Of a stretch of 64,000 nt of DNA, positions 63,176 through 64,000 are shown piece after piece; positions within the stretch are counted from its first letter, which is position 1, and every line of letters begins with the position of its first letter. The DNA lies in the NCBI GenBank assembly GCA_963730305.1, contig CAVSRB010000004.1, forward strand, positions 620,001 to 684,000, written 5' to 3'. Position numbers and translations under genes: made by a program. Origin of the DNA: CAMYMQ01 sp963730305 (GTDB lineage Bacteria > Pseudomonadota > Alphaproteobacteria > Bin65). The notes beneath the pieces are model-generated. The model was not told where the DNA came from. It ran no database searches and saw only the letters and a program-made list of their open reading frames with translations.

Positions 63176-64000
63176 TCAAGCCGGCCGGCGCGCCGGCGTT
63201 GCGGCCGCGATGGTCCGCATCGTCAGCGGGACGGCGGCCAGCACGGCCAGGCCGGTGACCGCGAACACGACGACGAAGCTGCCCGTCGTGGCATAGAGGG
63301 CGCTGCACAGCGCCATGCCGATGACGCCGCCGAGCATCTGAACGGTCAGGTTGATGCCGCTGGCCTGGCCCCGGTTCGCGGCCGGCGCCGCCCCCATCAG
63401 TGCGCGCCGGGACGGCACCGCGATGAAGGGCAGGGTGGCGCCCCAGACGATGATCGCGGCGACCAGCGCGAACGCGTCGTCGGCGCCCGCCGCCGCGGCG
63501 AGGGCGCAAGCAGCCGCTCCGTTCACCGCGAGCCCGGCCATCAGCGGCCGCCGCGAGCCGAACCGGTCCGCCAGCTTGCCGCTCCACAACGAGGTCGCCA
63601 GGGTCGGCACGATCGCGACCATCACGGCGAGGCCCGCCTCGACCGGCGATGCGTCCAGCACGCGCTGGAGGTAGAGCGGCGTGAAGATGAAGACGATGAT
63701 CTTGTCCCACTGGAACACGAAGAAGACCAGGACGCCGCCGGTGAAGGCCCCGCGCCGCATCAGGCCGAGGTCGATCAGCGGGTCGGCGCGCCGGGCCTCG
63801 ATCCGGACGAACAGCGCGAGCGCCACGAGCCCGCCGGCGAGCAGGATCAGCGTGGCCGGTGACCCGAAGCCCCAGCCGGGGCTCTCCATCAGCGCGACCA
63901 CCAGCGCGACCAGCCCGGCGACCAGCGTGGCCAGCCCGGCCAGGTCGACGTCGTGCGCCGTCGGCGCCGCGCGTTTCGGCGTGGGCTCGCGCGCCCCTGG
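63176..64000 (-). CDS. MFS transporter, DHA2 (EmrB/QacA) type, 5' end beyond window
   Basis: The frame is open to the right edge; the stop is at 63176. Visible C-terminal half: PLIDLGLMRRGAFTGGVLVFFVFQWDKIIVFIFTPLYLQRVLDASPVEAGLAV and PSRRALMGAAPAANRGQASGINLTVQMLGGVIGMALCSALY, typical of 14-helix drug/proton antiporters. Substrate unknown. Convergent with the unknown membrane gene. Confidence 0.85.
   Translation of the reverse strand, partial: PGAREPTPKRAAPTAHDVDLAGLATLVAGLVALVVALMESPGWGFGSPATLILLAGGLVALALFVRIEARRADPLIDLGLMRRGAFTGGVLVFFVFQWDKIIVFIFTPLYLQRVLDASPVEAGLAVMVAIVPTLATSLWSGKLADRFGSRRPLMAGLAVNGAAACALAAAAGADDAFALVAAIIVWGATLPFIAVPSRRALMGAAPAANRGQASGINLTVQMLGGVIGMALCSALYATTGSFVVVFAVTGLAVLAAVPLTMRTIAAATPARRPA

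Overview
The window reads as a stretch of chromosome from a very GC-rich alphaproteobacterium, most like the Rhodospirillales-type lineages. The evidence is gene content and order: MucR, Irr and a Fur/Mur-type regulator; an ornithine-lipid pair (olsB-olsA); a PraR-like HTH gene next to metK-trmB; and the rimP-nusA-ylxR-infB-rbfA-truB-rpsO-pnp transcription/translation block. No rRNA, tRNA, phage, transposase or CRISPR-cas genes were found. Almost everything is ordinary core or metabolic sequence.

Layout. 0-9.6 kb: a partial M48 protease, dapB, a DMT exporter, nth, an EI24 membrane protein, a PfkB-family sugar/nucleoside kinase, an AmpG-like MFS gene, ald, ppa and a macrodomain hydrolase. 9.7-18.9 kb: a large acyl-CoA-synthetase/GNAT fusion, an orphan HicB-like protein, two medium-chain reductases, an HIBADH-type dehydrogenase, an unknown membrane protein, an atypical crotonase and a CBS protein. 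19-30.4 kb: glnS, an amidohydrolase, a DUF1232 protein, glutaminase, a Mut7-C protein, RidA, a cardiolipin synthase, a small coupled ORF plus degenerate DUF393 gene, a CitE-like lyase with an adenylate cyclase, Nfu and a VanX-type dipeptidase. 30.5-34.6 kb: tsaB-rimI, mucR, fur/mur and olsBA. 34.7-40.2 kb: miaB-phoH-ybeY-corC-lnt. 40.3-43 kb: PraR-like regulator, metK and trmB. 43-53 kb: the rimP...pnp block. 53-64 kb: a GDPD, fabA-fabB, a DUF992 secreted protein, a flavin reductase, fabI, irr, rubrerythrin, a CCG-domain Fe-S protein, DUF3501, an unknown membrane protein and a partial DHA2 exporter.

How parts work together. The irr-rubrerythrin pair looks like a small iron/peroxide circuit: a perfect 10+10 bp palindrome of the Irr-box (ICE) type abuts a good -35/-10 promoter in front of rubrerythrin, which is followed by a CCG-domain Fe-S protein and DUF3501. 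fabA-fabB and, separately, fabI serve fatty-acid synthesis. OlsB/OlsA make ornithine lipids. The rimP operon begins with a promoter and a terminator-type hairpin in its leader.

The least explained DNA is intergenic. (1) Between fabI and irr lies an array of five, perhaps six, same-strand sites. Each is a pair of CCTGAC-like hexamers exactly 10 bp apart, and the sites recur every 53-59 bp. (2) A 115-190 bp repeat with a long hairpin occurs three times, next to unrelated genes. (3) Several REP-like palindromes are present.

Sequence quality caveat. At least twelve conserved genes (glnS, the amidohydrolase, cls, olsB, miaB, phoH, corC, lnt, metK, nusA, rbfA, rubrerythrin) are broken by single-base shifts. 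Nearly all are one extra G or C, and several sit in indispensable genes. These look like assembly errors rather than biology. The affected genes are annotated across their full span.
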